Shown: piece by piece, positions 1-14,411 of the stretch
How positions within the stretch are numbered: position 1 is the stretch's first letter
Layout: each line of letters opens with the position of its first letter
NCBI GenBank assembly: GCA_964059195.1
Contig: CAXKWD010000001.1
Span: 161,002,532 to 161,066,531, forward strand
Origin: Ectobius pallidus
Taxonomy: Eukaryota; Arthropoda; Insecta; Blattodea; Ectobiidae
DNA: 64,000 nt
Direction of reading: 5' to 3'
The notes under the pieces: generated by a model
What the model was told of the DNA's origin: nothing
Database searches by the model: none
What the model saw: the letters and a program-made list of their open reading frames with translations, nothing else
Program-made: the position numbers and the translations under genes

Positions 1-3000
1 GAAGAACAGACTCATTTAAAAAATATCTTCCTAAAGTAAACTACTTAAATATTAAATCAAACGTTAGTGAAAGAGTACTTAGTATCCATAACGATCATTA
101 TTTAGGGGTCAAAGTTAATGAAATACGAACAAAATGAAGGCATTTCTGTCATGTTAATGGTAGTACAGATAACGATGATGGTAGCAGAATCAACTAACTT
201 CGGAGCAAGGAAGTTACAAAGGAAAATATAAACCATCTCATGTCTTTCTGCTCATAATTAACAGACGTTCGGGAATTCTCTGCGCCAACAAAACAAAGGC
301 ATCTCCTAATTGGGGTATTTTCAGTGAATGTTCAAAAGACCCCAGCCTTGGTTTATGTAGAAATGATTTATTTTTCAGTGTTCAAACAAAACTTTCTGTC
401 AAAGATGCAAAACATGCAAATAAGTTGTGTAAATTTTGCAATTTGAATTGTCTGGTTATATTCAGGAAAAATAGGTCAATATACAGATCATAGAAGAAAA
501 ACGCACAAAGAAAGAAAGTATCATTATCATAGTTGAAGTATGCCGTACGCAGATGTATTCTTGTCCAACGTTCATATATTTTACTTTCAATTGAAAGAAT
601 AATGTTCACAACATTTCAAGCAGACCATTCAATTGGTAGGTAGTCTAATATTTTTCTACATTGTAAGAAGGGTTGATAAGGGAGAAAATTATTATCAGTT
701 ATGCTGGCAATACTTGAGAGAAAAATGTAAGATCAGTTCTTCGGAGATAATTGGTTAGCTATTTAGAGCAAGACATATATTTTCGAAAAATGTTGTGTTA
801 GTTTTTCAGGGTTTCGATATAGGCCTATCTTCGAGCATACTACAAGAATTAGAATAAATATTCTACACATTTTTTTCCAAATTTATATTATAAAATTGTA
901 TTTATATGAAGATAAATATATATAATTATAGTATAATATAATATAAAACACAAATAAAGTAAAATAATCTTAATTACAAAAAATTATTAGAGTTAATGAT
1001 ATCAGGCTATACCCCATTGATATCCTTTAATTAAGGCATCTCACCTGTTAGGATTTTCTCCCTATGGCCTACTTGATCAAAATTTAAATATTAGTAAAAA
1101 TTATCAAACAGATGTCGATAATGTCGCAGATTTTCTAATCGTGATCGTGATTTTTAAAAGAATTCTTAAAAAAGTTTTCCTAGACAATTATCGAAATCCT
1201 ATATTATTCACTATAGCCCTTCAAATGCATTAAGTACATTGATTAACTTGTTTCATTTCGTGAAAAATATTTACTCAAATATGTTTCATAACAATAAAAA
1301 CGAGATTTTCGAATAAAATGAGTAAAACAATATTTTAAAAACTGCAACTATTACTACTGTGTTTTAATAAACCTCTGACCTTTCCCTTAGTCTTAGCCTC
1401 TAAGGAAGAAAGTAATATGGTTCACGAATGGTCAGTTTCATATAACTTATTGTGGGTGTATTTATACACATGAAATAAAGTAAAAGCAAGTAAATTTAGA
1501 CAGGACGGAATGAAGAATGTAAATTTATCGCAAATGAATAAATGAAGTTCTTAAATAACCAAGGAAAATAAATGGAATTTCTAGTAGAATATTCCATTCG
1601 TACACCGCGTGTTTGATATTGACCAATAACATTTAACAGTTCCTCGGATATAGACCAATAATGATCATTTATCTCATTATTGCTTCCTAGGGTTAAGAAT
1701 GCAATTTTGTTTGAAACGTCAGCTCGTTACGTTGGCATCTATGTGCGGTAATTAATACGTCACATTCTGCCAGTGAACAGAGTGAAAACACATTAATTTA
1801 TACAACGCTATTTCGATTCGTTGCAAGTCGGTCCGTGTGGTTTTATTTCGTTCTGATGCTAGCAATCTGTACCAGCATTCTCCACCTTGTGGTACGCATT
1901 ACTGGTAGAATTGGAACTCGAATCGATTCAACGACTGACTAGTCAATTTGTATGCCATGATGTCACAGTTTGACAGAATATTGACAACAAAATAAGAAAA
2001 TCATTATTATTTACAAAATCCGTTACACTGTATAAATAGAATATTCTCAATATTTCCTACGAAAAAAAAAGGCATTAAAGCGTAATCTGAATTTAGATGT
2101 TTAATGTACAGTTTTTACCGTTCCCTAAGAAAATAAGAAGCGGTACAGAGAAATTCCTTGTATAGTCCAATTATTCATTGCATGGCCAGGCGGCTTCCTT
2201 TTGTTAGGAGGAAAAGTTTGCCTACAGCTCAATCCATGTTCTTTATTTTTACCGCACCAATCAAAATCTAAGAATGTCATGCGACGGCTATGACAGCTAC
2301 TTATCAACTCCGCGTGGAGTGAAACCCGAGGTTACAAGATCAAGTTACAGTAAACAATAACATGTGTGAATTGATTAAAGCGAGGGAAGAACTAAGGTCA
2401 GTGATAACAATGAGACAGTATTGCAACGTTGCTTTTGTTTTGGAAAGCGGAAACCAAGACCGAATTAGTCAGATCAATTAAAATAAAGAAACACCGACTT
2501 GATGGTTTATTCCTTTGAAGCCGCCTGGTCATGCATTATTGTTAGCTATGATTACAGATATAAAATATATAAGAAATGCTAATTTTGAAGAAAACCCCTA
2601 ATATATTCCTATGGGCAGAGAGCTGAGAGACTAGAAAGTACAAGTTCGCTCAGAAGCTGCGCAATATTCTCTACTCACAGAAATTGATCTCAGGGATTCT
2701 CAAGTTTCCAGGAACTTATCTTGTCTACAGGAGTTTTCAACGGTCATAGGCATTCCCTTAACTTCGCTACATCCTTGCTACAGGAAGGAGAAGAAAGTTG
2801 CTTGCTGTCCTTTTTCCCAGAAGTCGTCACTGTCGCAAGACAGAGGGGTGACTTACAGAAAGAGCAAATCCATTGGTAATTATAAGTGCGAGGACGAGTC
2901 TTCTCCCGCCTTTTCTCGCTTCCCAACACGCAGTTCTACCAACTTTCCCGTCCGTTCTCGCTGTAACAGGAAGTCAACGTGAAAACTGCAAAGTTTTGCG

Positions 3001-3900
3001 GTCCGCCCGCCCTTTCCCACCACTACCCTAGCTTCATACATACAATAACAACCAGACGAAATATCCAGTGACTTTCTTTGCTCTGTAGAAGGAGAAGAAT
3101 TATGGGTTAACATTTCTCTTCAAAACTGTGCTAGAAGCTAAATTTTATGTACCAAGAGTGAATAAAAGTGGAAATATTATAAGAGAAGAATTTTTTTTTA
3201 TTCCTAGAGCAGAAGTATCCACTTAGTGCTTTAAAAGGATAGTATAGTATGAGAAAAAGAAAATAAATGGTCAGTTTGTTTGGTATTATATTTCTGTGCC
3301 AAAACAATTTCAATAGAATCGAATGACTGCTTACAATGAAAGGACTATTTACATCTTACGCTTATTCAGCATTGACACTAATGGACTAAATTTAAGCCTA
3401 AAGTAGCTTATAATATTGTTTCCTATTACTGGCTATTTTATTACATCTGCTGAATTTAAAAATAACATTAACGGAATCAGTACTGTATGGAGATCAGGAT
3501 TACCCCTTCCTTTTGCTTAGTGAATTTAGTTAAACTTATTTAGTTTTATTATGAAGGTTTGTGACAGGGAACGAGCTATTTGAACCATTTGGTAAAGATG
3601 ATGATATTAGTGTAATTCAATGTAATACAGTGTAATGAACTGAACCACCCCGATTAGGCCTACATTTTTTGTTTTTCAAATGGCGTTAGAATTTATATTT
3701 TTTAAGATTTTACATTTTACTTTGAAGTAATAAATAATTAGTAATAAACTACTAGGACGGAAAATGTGATACAACTTGATCAGAAAGTCATATTGAGGTT
3801 TCATATTCTTCAGCGACCGTATATTTTCAGATCCGGACTCATAAGATAATATGAGTCCCAGATAATTCATTGACTTAAATCTTTATAAATTTGTATAACC
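1..3900. other. AT-rich stretch with no recognised gene
   Basis: Only short random open frames on both strands. Two GACCAATA boxes at about 1620 and 1654 and a TACGTCAC near 1757 lie close together, but no gene follows. I see no coding exon, TIR or tRNA-like unit that I can support. Confidence 0.5.
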
Positions 3901-4200
3901 GAGCTTCATAACCTGTACTCTGCACCGAATATAATAAGGGTAATTAAATCATGGAGGAAGAAATGGGCTGGACATGTTGCGCGCATGGGGGAGGAAATAC
4001 GTAGCTTATCTAAAACATATTGACTGGGAGACCAGAAGGAAAACACCACTTCGAAGACATAGACGTAGGTGGGAGGACAATAGTAGAATAGATATAAGGG
4101 AAGTAGGAATTGTGAGGGATGACTGATTCGAGTTAGCACAGAATAGGGGTCAATGACGGGCTCATGTAAGCGCGGCAATTAACCTCCGGGTTCTACAAAA
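3901..4200 (+). pseudogene. LINE ORF2 C-terminal remnant
   Basis: The plus strand from 3901 reads ELHNLYSAPNIIRVIKSW and then RKKWAGHVARMGEE, the familiar C-terminal end of insect LINE endonuclease/reverse-transcriptase proteins. After a stop at the end of this frame, a shifted frame continues as RRHRRRWEDNSRIDIREVG and ends in AAINLRV, also family-typical. At least one frameshift and several in-frame stops make it non-functional. Only the tail of the protein is present, as expected of a 5'-truncated insertion. The exact clade is not resolved by eye. Confidence 0.8.
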
Positions 4201-5230
4201 CAAATAATATTCCTTTAGCTTGCTTTGAAATTGCCTATTCCCATGAAGTACGTATATCACAAGTGGGTTATAATAGCATTTTATCATCGAGTTTTGGTCA
4301 CTAAACATCATGGTTAAATATTATGTTTATTACTATTCCAACACTTTTAGGCAATTAAAAAGGATACTTATATACTTGAAATATTAATATTCTGTTGTAC
4401 AGTTTGGATGGTTTCGGATTATAACAAAACAGTGGTAGTAAACAGAGACTTAGTATTGGCCAAGATAGCTATGCACCTTGCACATATAATTACTAAAAGG
4501 TTAAGTTAGGCAATTAACCTTCAGAGTCGCTACCACCCAAAACCTCACTACAACTTTGTCAAAGGAAACCACCTCGACCTTTGCATTTACGGTTGAAAGG
4601 GATGAAAACAGGCATAACCTAGGCCTAATGCGACTCCGCATTAAGCTAAGGAAATCTATACTCAGGGCAGTAAGGAAATTACAATACTATAATTAGATTA
4701 AAATTCCAAGAAAATTTTATAAATTGAGTTCTCAATAGGAATATAAATTATGTGGCTGATGAAGTAGATTTGTATTATCAGAAATAATCTGGAAATAAAG
4801 CAATTGTGACGCACTTCAATACGGCGTGTGCACATCGGCATAGTATTTTTATCTTGCAATATCATCGTGCTCATCGCACACACCCTTCGTAGGGGTGGAC
4901 ATAGAGACAAAGTTGGAATTACATTACTTATCGTATTGAATGCAGTGGAGTTCACAGTAACTGCTAGATGGACAGAAAGACAAACACTTCCGTTTATCAT
5001 TATAGATACATACTGTGTACGTTAATATTATAATTGTATTGTACATCACACAGTACATCGAAGAAATGAACTATAAAGATGGCTTATCAGTTATTTCTTA
5101 TTACTATGGAATCTGCGGAGTATTTAAAATCCGAAATATTAATAATAATTTAAAAACCACTCTTAAATTAAATAAACATATTAAGCATTTATTTAAGATT
5201 TGTTTCAATAAGTAAATTAAGTATAAGTAT

Positions 5231-5463
5231 AAGGGTTCCAGGATTTTGAGGCTTCCAGATTTTGGACATTCGGACGTGACGGTGGCAAGGTAGCCTTATG
5301 CACTGCCGCCTTTACCCCGAAGATTTCTCCTAGAGGATTTCTCTTAGAGGTTGAATCAACTCCAGGGCAAAATGAAAAATCCCATCGGCCTCATCGGGGA
5401 TCAAATTCACAATCATCCGGTTTCCAGCCCAGTGACTTAACCACTATACCACGGCATACCCCA
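5231..5463 (-). repeat. tRNA-derived SINE, family 1, reverse copy
   Basis: The reverse complement opens with an A-box-like GGTATAGTGGTTAAG and a B-box region (GAATTTGATCCCC), followed by a tail shared with the copies at 22036 and 12193 (segment ending in the TGGGAGCCTCAACCTCCTGG-like block). It is more diverged than the 22036 copy and has a short internal duplication of AGAGGATTTCTC-like sequence. Confidence 0.75.
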
Positions 5464-8400
5464 GATTTTAGAAGTACAATTCAAAATATTAAAATAAAAG
5501 TACAAGTTACAATGGAAAATATTTTGTTTTGTTGTAAAACAACATATACTTTAAATACATGAAAATTACATCCTATTTAAGAATACCGATATCAACTGCA
5601 GTTTTAAAATTTGCAATGATTTCAACCTTAAAATTGTCAATTTGAACATTCTAAATGCCCAAATGAAGGCCTAGGTTAACGGAAGTTGAGCAATACAACA
5701 TTGGATTTACGGAATCATTTATCCAGTTCAACGGTATCCTAGAGAAAGTATTTTTTACAACAAATAAGTAAAATTTAAAAGATCTTATATTTCACCTAAA
5801 TTCTTTTAGAATATAGGTAATATTCTAGGTAAGTATTAAGAAATAATGTTGCTGACCTGAAAATCCATTCTAGAATAAACAAGGATTTGCAATAAGGTAT
5901 TTATATTTATGTTACACAAAATTTGTAATTATTATTTTGGAAAAAAATCACTGATTAACTCTAAATAATTATTAAACTTACGTATCATTAATAAGTTGGT
6001 AAATAACTTTCAGCAACTTCTGTTGCAGTTTTTGTTATTATAACCTTAACACCGTCTTCTGAGAATTTCCGGAACTTCATTTCGAAAACACGCCGACCGG
6101 TTATTAACTAGAGTTAGTTTCTGTTAATTACCAGCGATAAGAGAGATACCCCAAAACAACATTATAAACACCCTACGCAAAACTCATGAACGCAAGGGAT
6201 GGATAATGGATATTGAAAACTTAGAGGGGGAACTCAATGAAGTAAAATGAGAAAAACTGAAAAGTCATGTCAAGAAGATTTCTAAATTTTAATTAAACAT
6301 CTTAAACCGTTTTTCTTTATTTCATAGTGGGCAGAAAGGAGTTAATTATACTAATCCGTCTCGTGAACCCACTCTCTGCGCTATTTCCAAATTAACACTG
6401 GAGTTTGTTTGACTTTCTTCTCGCTCCACGCTACTAATGGCAAGTACTAAGTCAATAAGATGCTCCCACTAATTACTGAAGAGAAAAAAAGAAAAAAAAA
6501 AGTATTTACACTATGTGACGAAACTAACTATGGGAATAAAGGCATCTTTTCTTTGTGTCTTCTTGTTTACAACATTTACATGTCACCAGAAAAAAAGAAA
6601 GAAAAGAAAGAACGAAGAAAGAAAAAAAATAAGGAAAATTTTACTGGCAAATTTCCAGTAAATCACAAAACCGTAATTTCTAAAACCCTGTTAGAATTGA
6701 AATGTACACACAATTGGTTCTAAACAGTTTAAAATATAATTAACATTAATACAAATATTTTTTTACAACCCAGAAATTGCAAGCAAAATCTGTGATTTCT
6801 GTCCTTAATTTGCGCTGGTGTTTATTTACTTTTATTTCAAAACTATTTAGGCCTGCATTTCATTATTTAATGTTTATATATTGTAAATCTATTGCCATAT
6901 CTTTTAAAACAAGTTATTAGTTCCCTCTATTTAGAAATTTAGGCGCAGTATTGCTATTTATACAGTTCTAGAAAGTTACGTTTTATGCAGCATATTTTAG
7001 TGGTGAATCCAAATTTTATGAGCCTTGATTCCCTAAAGCATTATTTTATCACTCTTATCTGTCTGATTTTTATTTAGATAATATTAAACACTTTATTAGT
7101 ACCCTAACTCCCATAGATACTCATAAATTTTTATTTCACACAGTAAAATACCTACCTAAGTATTTAAAAACATTTAATTAAAACAAAACATTCAAATGGG
7201 AACTTATTACAATAAATATGTAACTCATTGTAATGAGTTCAGTTAGATACGGTAGGTATAAGAACTGATTAAGTAACATTTTCAAGTCAGTTGTTTTAAA
7301 CATTCTTCATTTTTGAGAATGCGCTCTACTTGTTTTACAAAAGCAAATAGAAAAATACATTAGAAGCTACATATTTCTAAACAAGCCTAATGGGCATTAA
7401 TATCGCTACTATTAAGAAACAGCAATATTATTTATTTATTTTCATAAGACATAGGCCTATCAACCGTTCATGATCAACTGGGTTAGGATTTATAAAGAAG
7501 GAGAAGTATAGTCGAAGTTTTTAAAAAGAACAATTTTTATTTCTTTCTTAAGTCAATATAACAGGATTTCAGATTCTTACAACTCGATAACTGCAATTGG
7601 ATGTCGATAAAGAGAGGGAAGTTAAGCTTGAATTTGGTGAAAAAATTATCACCATAACTCAAACATGGAGGCTAGAACTTCTACCAATTGGCTAACAGCT
7701 AAAAACTTTTGTGACCATGCTCCTGTTAAGACCACTCTCTGATTTCTTTTTCGAGAGAGAGAAAGCATCACGTCCCTTATAAAATTTTACGGTCAATTGG
7801 TCCGCATGTAAAGGAAAGTTAAGAAGAAGAACAACATTTAACGTAAAAAAGGTACGAGAATATAACTTCATCAAATCATATTATCCTGGAAATTTGATCT
7901 GGTGAACCCGTAAGAAAAACAAAAAGTCAGAAACCCCTCTTTTTAGGACTCAACTCCAAAGAAGAGGGATAACCTTAAAATCCCCAGTAAATTTATTCCA
8001 TAGACCTACGGACTTCGAAGTGCATAATCAACATATTTAAACTTGCAGAGAAGGTAGTGTGAGTAAAATTCAGGCAATCGTAGTTATGTTTTATAGAAAA
8101 TGCACAAAATGAAAGTGATATGATGGAATGAAGAATGGGATAGAGTGGAGTTAGATGAACAAAAATCACTAATTATTTTCGTGAAAACATCTAATGTTAA
8201 GTAGATATTCAAATTTAAAATTTAGAGGATGTGGCAATGTTGTGATGGAGGCTGAACATGTTAGTGAAGTACTGACTTTACTTCGACATAACAATGTAAA
8301 CGAAACTTACACAATGTTCCACTTGTCACTGATAGTACTGCTGACACCTTCACTTGTTTTTGCGAGTAAGTCCCCAAAAGCAGATAATGCCCTGCGCCAA

Positions 8401-9492
8401 GTCAGGTATTATTATGGAGTCATGTATTTATGTAAATAATTATACGAAAAGTCCACTGAATTGAAATACGCCCAAAGGAAAGATTCGTACTTCTTTAGAA
8501 TTTTTACCGACATAGTCAGAAATATATATAGTATATATATATATAGTATATATATATAGTATATATATATATATACTATTTCTATTGTCAACATTCCTTT
8601 TTCCAAACTAATACCATGCTTAACGCTGATATTAAGGATTTTTATCGATTTATGACATAGCGTAGGCCTATTCAGTTTACGGTCAACACATTTTTTGATA
8701 AAACCATACATAACTTGTAGTAAGAAATCTTAAGATTGGTCGCACAAAATGGAATTCAAACTACATGGTACAATGCGCAGTCTCTATTGTTTATAGTGTA
8801 TACAGCTGGCTTGAGAAATCGCATGATAGGCCTACTGTAATTTGACTTAAATTAGACAGGCTATCAATAGAATTCATTCCTATAAACAAATAAAAGTGAC
8901 AGAAATCCATATAAATAAAAATGTGGTGTGATGCACTCACAGAACTTTATCTACCCTGGTCAAGGACAATATTTTCTCAATTCATATTTTCATATAGAAT
9001 AAGAGGCCGTTTTGCGGGAAGAGCGAATTCGTTTGTCTCAGCCTCACGCAAAAGTAGAACATAAAGTCTGAATTTGTGCAAACGGTGGGTAGCGAGTAGG
9101 TCTATATTATGGCAGAAGTCTGTAAAAGATATCTGTTCCTCTGATATCGTATTCATAGCTGAAGGATTTGCATTAGTTGAGAAAGTACTAAATTATTTTT
9201 TGGGGGTGGGGAGGGAAGACAATGTGCGAAATATTCGCTTGGGTTCACTTATGTTTATTTATTTTTGGAAAACTATAAGCATCATACCGATATACCATTA
9301 ATTTCGTTTTAATACAAACTACATGACCAATTCCCTCTGGAAATCTGCAGTATTATTTCACTTTCATTCTATACATTATATTCTGTCCCTCTCCCTATTG
9401 TAGTACGTCTGGGGTTACTCGTAGTTATGTAAATAATAGAATATAGTTTTTTCAATTGTGTTTTTATGGGGTAATAATTTAGGTGTATGCAG
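5464..9492. other. AT-rich stretch, simple repeats only
   Basis: No supportable coding exon. Contains purine-rich A/G tracts at about 6480-6630 and an alternating AT tract at 8521-8578 that can fold on itself. The segment around 9000-9070 (AATAAGAGGCCGTTTTGC) resembles segments at about 49987 and 61799 and is a weak dispersed repeat. Confidence 0.45.
8521..8578. repeat. Alternating AT/TATATAG low-complexity tract
   Basis: Short ATATATAT runs separated by AGT/AGTA units; self-complementary. Confidence 0.85.
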
Positions 9493-9590
9493 TGAGCACG
9501 TATGGTCAACACCGACCCGTGCGCCGGTTAATGTAAATAATGTGGTTTATATGTGAGAATTTTTTGTGAGAAATAAATACACTACTACTA
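9493..9590 (+). repeat. Dispersed retroelement 3' tail, copy 1
   Basis: This stretch of about 98 bases, starting TGAGCACGTATGGTC and ending AATACACTACTACTA, recurs almost unchanged at 26983-27081. Ending both copies in an ACT-type trinucleotide run suggests the 3' end of a non-LTR element or SINE. Confidence 0.75.
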
Positions 9591-10572
9591 CCAAATAAAA
9601 CAGTCATTCGTTGGCCTATTACTTTCAGTCAGAAATTGACCTTTATGAAATATTGTATCACCAGCAGTACAAAGCGGGAGTAGCCTACTTGCAATGCAAA
9701 CACCGAGATACTTATTTATTCTAATGTTGGCAATAAACGCTTGTCTATTTTCAACGAACCCTGTACAAATCACATTTATTGACTACAATACACGTATACA
9801 CTATACAGTTATACAATTCCAACAGCTATTATGAAAATGATAATTACGTTCTGAAGCACATGGCAACAACTTGCTCTAACATCTATTAGGGTGCTCAATT
9901 AATTTATATCAACTAACTTAACCGTTTCACTTTTTTACTCAACTCTAAAATAAAAAGTAGATTACATAGTTTAATATCACGGGATACTGCGCCAGTATGC
10001 TTAAAACCGGAACGTGTGGTCATCCTGATCGTAACCATCGTAGTGTAAGGACTAATCGTTTGTAAACAGTAGAAACACAGGACAAAAATGCTATCAATTA
10101 CTCCTACTGAAAATATTTTATAATATTACGAAATCCTAAAAAAATTGTTGACTGAGGTACCAACAAATATCTCGTTTTAGCCACCAGCATTAGTAAATAG
10201 CTACAAATAAAAAGGTTTCTCATATTCAACAATTGAATATTTATGTTGTGTGTTTTATTATTTTTTTTTTAAACAATAATAACACAGACAATAATTAGTG
10301 CTTGTTGATAAAAGTACACCATGTTAGTTAAAACCTAAGATATCAGTAGGTACATTTTTCGGGAAAAGACTCTACTTAAAAAGGAGAAGAAAAATTAAGA
10401 TAATTTAGAGATTGGGCGATAAAAGCAACTTAAATAAGTAGTTGATGGGAAGTTCTTTAAGTGAACTTTTGGTTTCTTAATTTGAAGCATAAAACTTACA
10501 TTTTATTCTGGACGTTTTAATATTGTAAAATATAGTTTAATTATGCTTATATATGAAGCAATAGGTGATAAC

Positions 10573-11190
10573 TAGGGTTCGGATGTTTATGACATGTCAC
10601 ATTTTTATCCTGACCTCAATTCTCGTCACAAACACAAATTAAACACGAATTGTACACTTATTATTCTAATCGGACCGTTTTCATGTTGCATATAAAGTCG
10701 TATTTTGGTGATTTTTTGGTCCTGGTCATATTTTGGCCATATTTGTAATTTAACGTCATACTTCAGCTATAAATTCGGTAAATGAGCACAAATATAACTT
10801 AAAGTGTATGAACTAAAAGGCAGAGTAAAATTTGACATTTTTTATGTTTATAACCAATTAATAGGTAACTTAATTTTAAAGTTAATGCAATTGTTCGTAT
10901 TTTATAGGGATGCGATAGGCCTAAAAAATATTATTTGGTGCTGATGAAGGTAGCAATGATGATAAAATTCTTTAAAATTAGATGTTACAAGTAAAACAGT
11001 AAAATTGTTAAAAAGTGGTTATCTGATAGAATTATTGTGATGAAATAATTTAATGTCATTAGAAAATAGATAAATTGGAATGTTTAATTTTAGAAAATAT
11101 TTAGGATTTTTTGGTCATATTTAGTAATTTGTAAGATCATATTTGCAGTCATAATTTCCACATTTTTAGGTCATAAACATCCGAACCCTA
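10573..11190. mobile_element. Complete hAT-type miniature element with 8-bp TSD
   Basis: A 618-base element with perfect terminal inverted repeats: TAGGGTTCGGATGTTTATGA on the left, its complement on the right. It is flanked by the exact 8-bp direct repeat GTGATAAC (10565-10572 and 11191-11198), the target-duplication length of hAT transposons. The interior has no coding frame but many copies of a TTTTGGTCATATTT-like motif, so it must rely on transposase from elsewhere. A diverged double copy lies in the globin intron (55286-56491). Confidence 0.85.
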
Positions 11191-11198
11191 GTGATAAC

Positions 11199-12192
11199 TG
11201 ATAACGTCATGATAACCAATTCTATAAAATATTGAGTACATTTTATATAACATAAACCAAATCCAACTCACGGTGAAATTTTCAAAATTGTTAAAAGTTT
11301 TCCGCACTATCATTAACTCTCCCTCCCTCCCTCCATCTCTCTCTCTCTCTCTTATACATATACGCTCATGCCCGAGCACATCTATTCCAAAAGAGCATAC
11401 ACTGTCTCTATCGCTCATTCTCCACTTATGCTCTCTCTTTCTACGTCTCTCTATCTACCTATCTCTATCTCGATGACGTGCACTTGGCGGAATTGTAATC
11501 TAGTTACAAAAGAGTCACCCTTACTGCGATGCCACCGTCGAGGCTGCCGAAATTGAATCCAATATGATGTAAACTTACTGGAGCATGACTTCATTCCAGA
11601 ACTTAACAACCTTGCTACATCAAATATCAGATATCCGACATTCCAAATTCGAGACATTACTTTATATTAAAACTCATACCCCCTTATTCTTGGAAATAAC
11701 GTAACATTTTAAACGAGGCTATATTACGAACACAATACTCCGTTTTATTAAAACGTCTCTATATTAGGTTACGGAGTTTGGCTAATAAAGTCAAGCTATA
11801 TCTAATACAACGGCAAAAATTTCATTACAAGAAATAATAGTGTCTTTAAAAATGTTTAAACTTGATCACGACTTACTTGACTTCATATAACGGGGGATAT
11901 ACGAAGATACTGGTAAAATTCTGTTACTGGGAGAGTTGGTCTTGAATTAGACGTTATATCAACAGCCAAGGGTTTGATATAAAGTATTATTAAAACATCT
12001 AATTGACCTCTCCAACATGATTAATTGACAGAATATACCTTCTGAGTAAAGTTTTTAAGAAGCGAAATTATAGGTCTATGTTAAATGAAGGACATATCAG
12101 GATTTTGTATGAAATTTTAAGGATAATGTTTCTCACATTTTACGTAAAACATTACTCTATTTATCTGATATCTCTGCTTCAAACAATGTAAA
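11199..12192. other. Non-coding stretch with a CT-rich tract
   Basis: Holds a pyrimidine tract at about 11320-11352 (CTCCCTCC then CT dinucleotides) with weaker CT-rich runs to 11470. Open frames here are by-products of that tract. Nothing else recognised. Confidence 0.5.
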
Positions 12193-12403
12193 AAGGCTTC
12201 TGGTGGCACTATGGCCCTGGGGTGACTCAACCTCTAACAGAAATAAGTACCAGGAGCAATCCTGGGGGTAAAGGCGGCCGGTGCGTAAGGCTGACAACCT
12301 TACCGCCTTCACTTTCCGAATGTCTAAAATCTGGGAGCCTCAACCTCCTGGAACCCTCTGGGCCTTCACGGTCTGAATAGGGAATACTTTACTTTACTTT
12401 ATC
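12193..12403 (+). repeat. tRNA-derived SINE, family 1, 5'-truncated copy
   Basis: Matches the body of the 22036 copy from CTTCTGGTGGC onward, sharing AAAGGCGGCCGGTGCGTAAG and TGGGAGCCTCAACCTCCTGG. The tRNA-like head with A and B boxes is missing. It ends in ACTTTACTTTACTTT. Confidence 0.8.
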
Positions 12404-12934
12404 AGTAAAAAGGTTAAACAAAGAAGGGAATGAAGAAAGAGAGAGACTGATTTAGAGAAGTTAAAATAAGCGAGTTTACGAGTTTAAGAGATTAATAAAA
12501 TCAAGTTTTGCGCTGTTAAAAACGTTCATGTCAATCGTTCATTGTTTAAACAAACAAATTAACTTTAGTGCTTCCTGACAAGGTTATGGCAGTACTTATT
12601 TATTTCAATGGACTTAAATTTTTTGCATAAATATAATTTGATTTTGTTAACTGGATTAGGTTTTGACTTTAGGTTGTTACTAGGTTAGGTCTTGTGTTAG
12701 ATGCAAGACTTTTAATGTAAATAATATTTCTTTTGTTTGTCTTTTCTTTTTAGTTTAGTTTTTATTCTAATTAAACATTTTCTGACATTTTCTTAAGTAA
12801 TGTAATACAGTTACATTAACAATGATAAGATTCTCAAATTAAATAAATGTTGTTTCTTGTATCCTTACATTCCTAATGAAAAGTTAATAATAAAACAAAA
12901 CATAACTAAAGAAAGTATTAAATATACAATTCAT

Positions 12935-12938
<4 letters not shown>

Positions 12939-12968
<30 letters not shown>
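12939..12968 (+). repeat. Poly(A) run of 30
   Basis: Thirty uninterrupted A following an AT-rich segment. Could be a retroposon tail; no upstream coding remnant recognised. Confidence 0.9.
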
Positions 12969-12972
<4 letters not shown>

Positions 12973-14411
12973 TGAAGAAAACTCATTTATGCTGACAACT
13001 TCACGCCGAAGAAGGCATAAGAGTCACGTATATAGTCAGTTCTTGCCTTGACGCAAAATTTCATTTCCTTAGTAATGTGGTCTAACAGCCCAAACTTGGG
13101 CATTCCTTGTCACGATTTAATGCCTATCTACCTACAGATCAAAATGACGGCTCTAACGCAATTTTGTGAAAAAAAGGGGTCACTTATGCACTTGTTGACC
13201 TGATCTGCTCAGTTTAGATTTAGAAGTACTACAAAGTATAGGCCTAAAGCTATTAATGTGATTAATATAATAAAAAACTAAAAATAGAAAACTTAAAATG
13301 GAAAAGGCTTTTAACTGAAATTGCGATTATGGAAATGGACATATAATATCTTAAATATTCCATTTATTAATGTAATGCCATTTGTGATCAAATACTTTTC
13401 TGCTTAACAACATGGTCCAGCGAATACGTAATATCAACAGAATCATTACTCTTTGCTTGTGGTTTACTAATGTAGATGTTTTGGTGATTTTGAAACTACT
13501 AATTGAATAGCAAAATTATATCACTCATGAAAACTGTATTTATAAACAAATATAATATTCATACCCTATTCCATCAATTTCTATTCATTTCAAACGCGCG
13601 GTTTCATGCTAGAACAAACCTACAGATTCAATAATACATAATTTAATTTTCGTAACATTAACAACGCAGTGGTTTAAACTGCGTGTTGAAAATAATTCGA
13701 ACTATACTAATGCATAATTTAATTTCATTAAAATCTTTCAACACAATATTGCATTTAAAATTTACCAGTATGTTCATTAAAAGAACAAAGACATTTTCAC
13801 GTAACTAATTTCAGGGGGTCGGAATGGTCATAAATATTGATATTGTCGATTTCTACTTCTAACTGCATATGAATCCTGACAATGTAAGCTTTAAAGTGAA
13901 ATGTATACAACATATTATAGTTTAAGTTTCTCAATCATCTCAATTTTTTTACAGAATAAAAATTGTTACTATCTTCCGAATCGAAAGGTTTTGAATAATA
14001 TGAAAGAACTTATAAATCCAAACTTATTACAGGGAGCTCTATCAAAATTTGTTATATTCAATATGAAACAAACGTATTTCACTTTTATAAAAAAAAAGGA
14101 AAGAAACCTTCCTTGTGTTAAGTATACATATTAACATGAAAGTTGTTTTTCTATAAACTTATTATTTTCTATACTCATGTTCATTTTTCTTGCCTTCTAC
14201 TGAATATATATCATTCAAACTTGCATTTTTCACCCTATCTGGAGTGCTTGTCTTCATGAACGCAGAAGGCTACATTCTGTTTTGATGCTCTACAAAATAT
14301 TTCGCACAAAAACTCAACCTCCTTTGGCCTGCCGTTTTCACTACCTATCAGAATATCACGATCTCCCTCATAATACTGTATTTTTTTTTCATCCTCAACT
14401 TCGGGACACCT

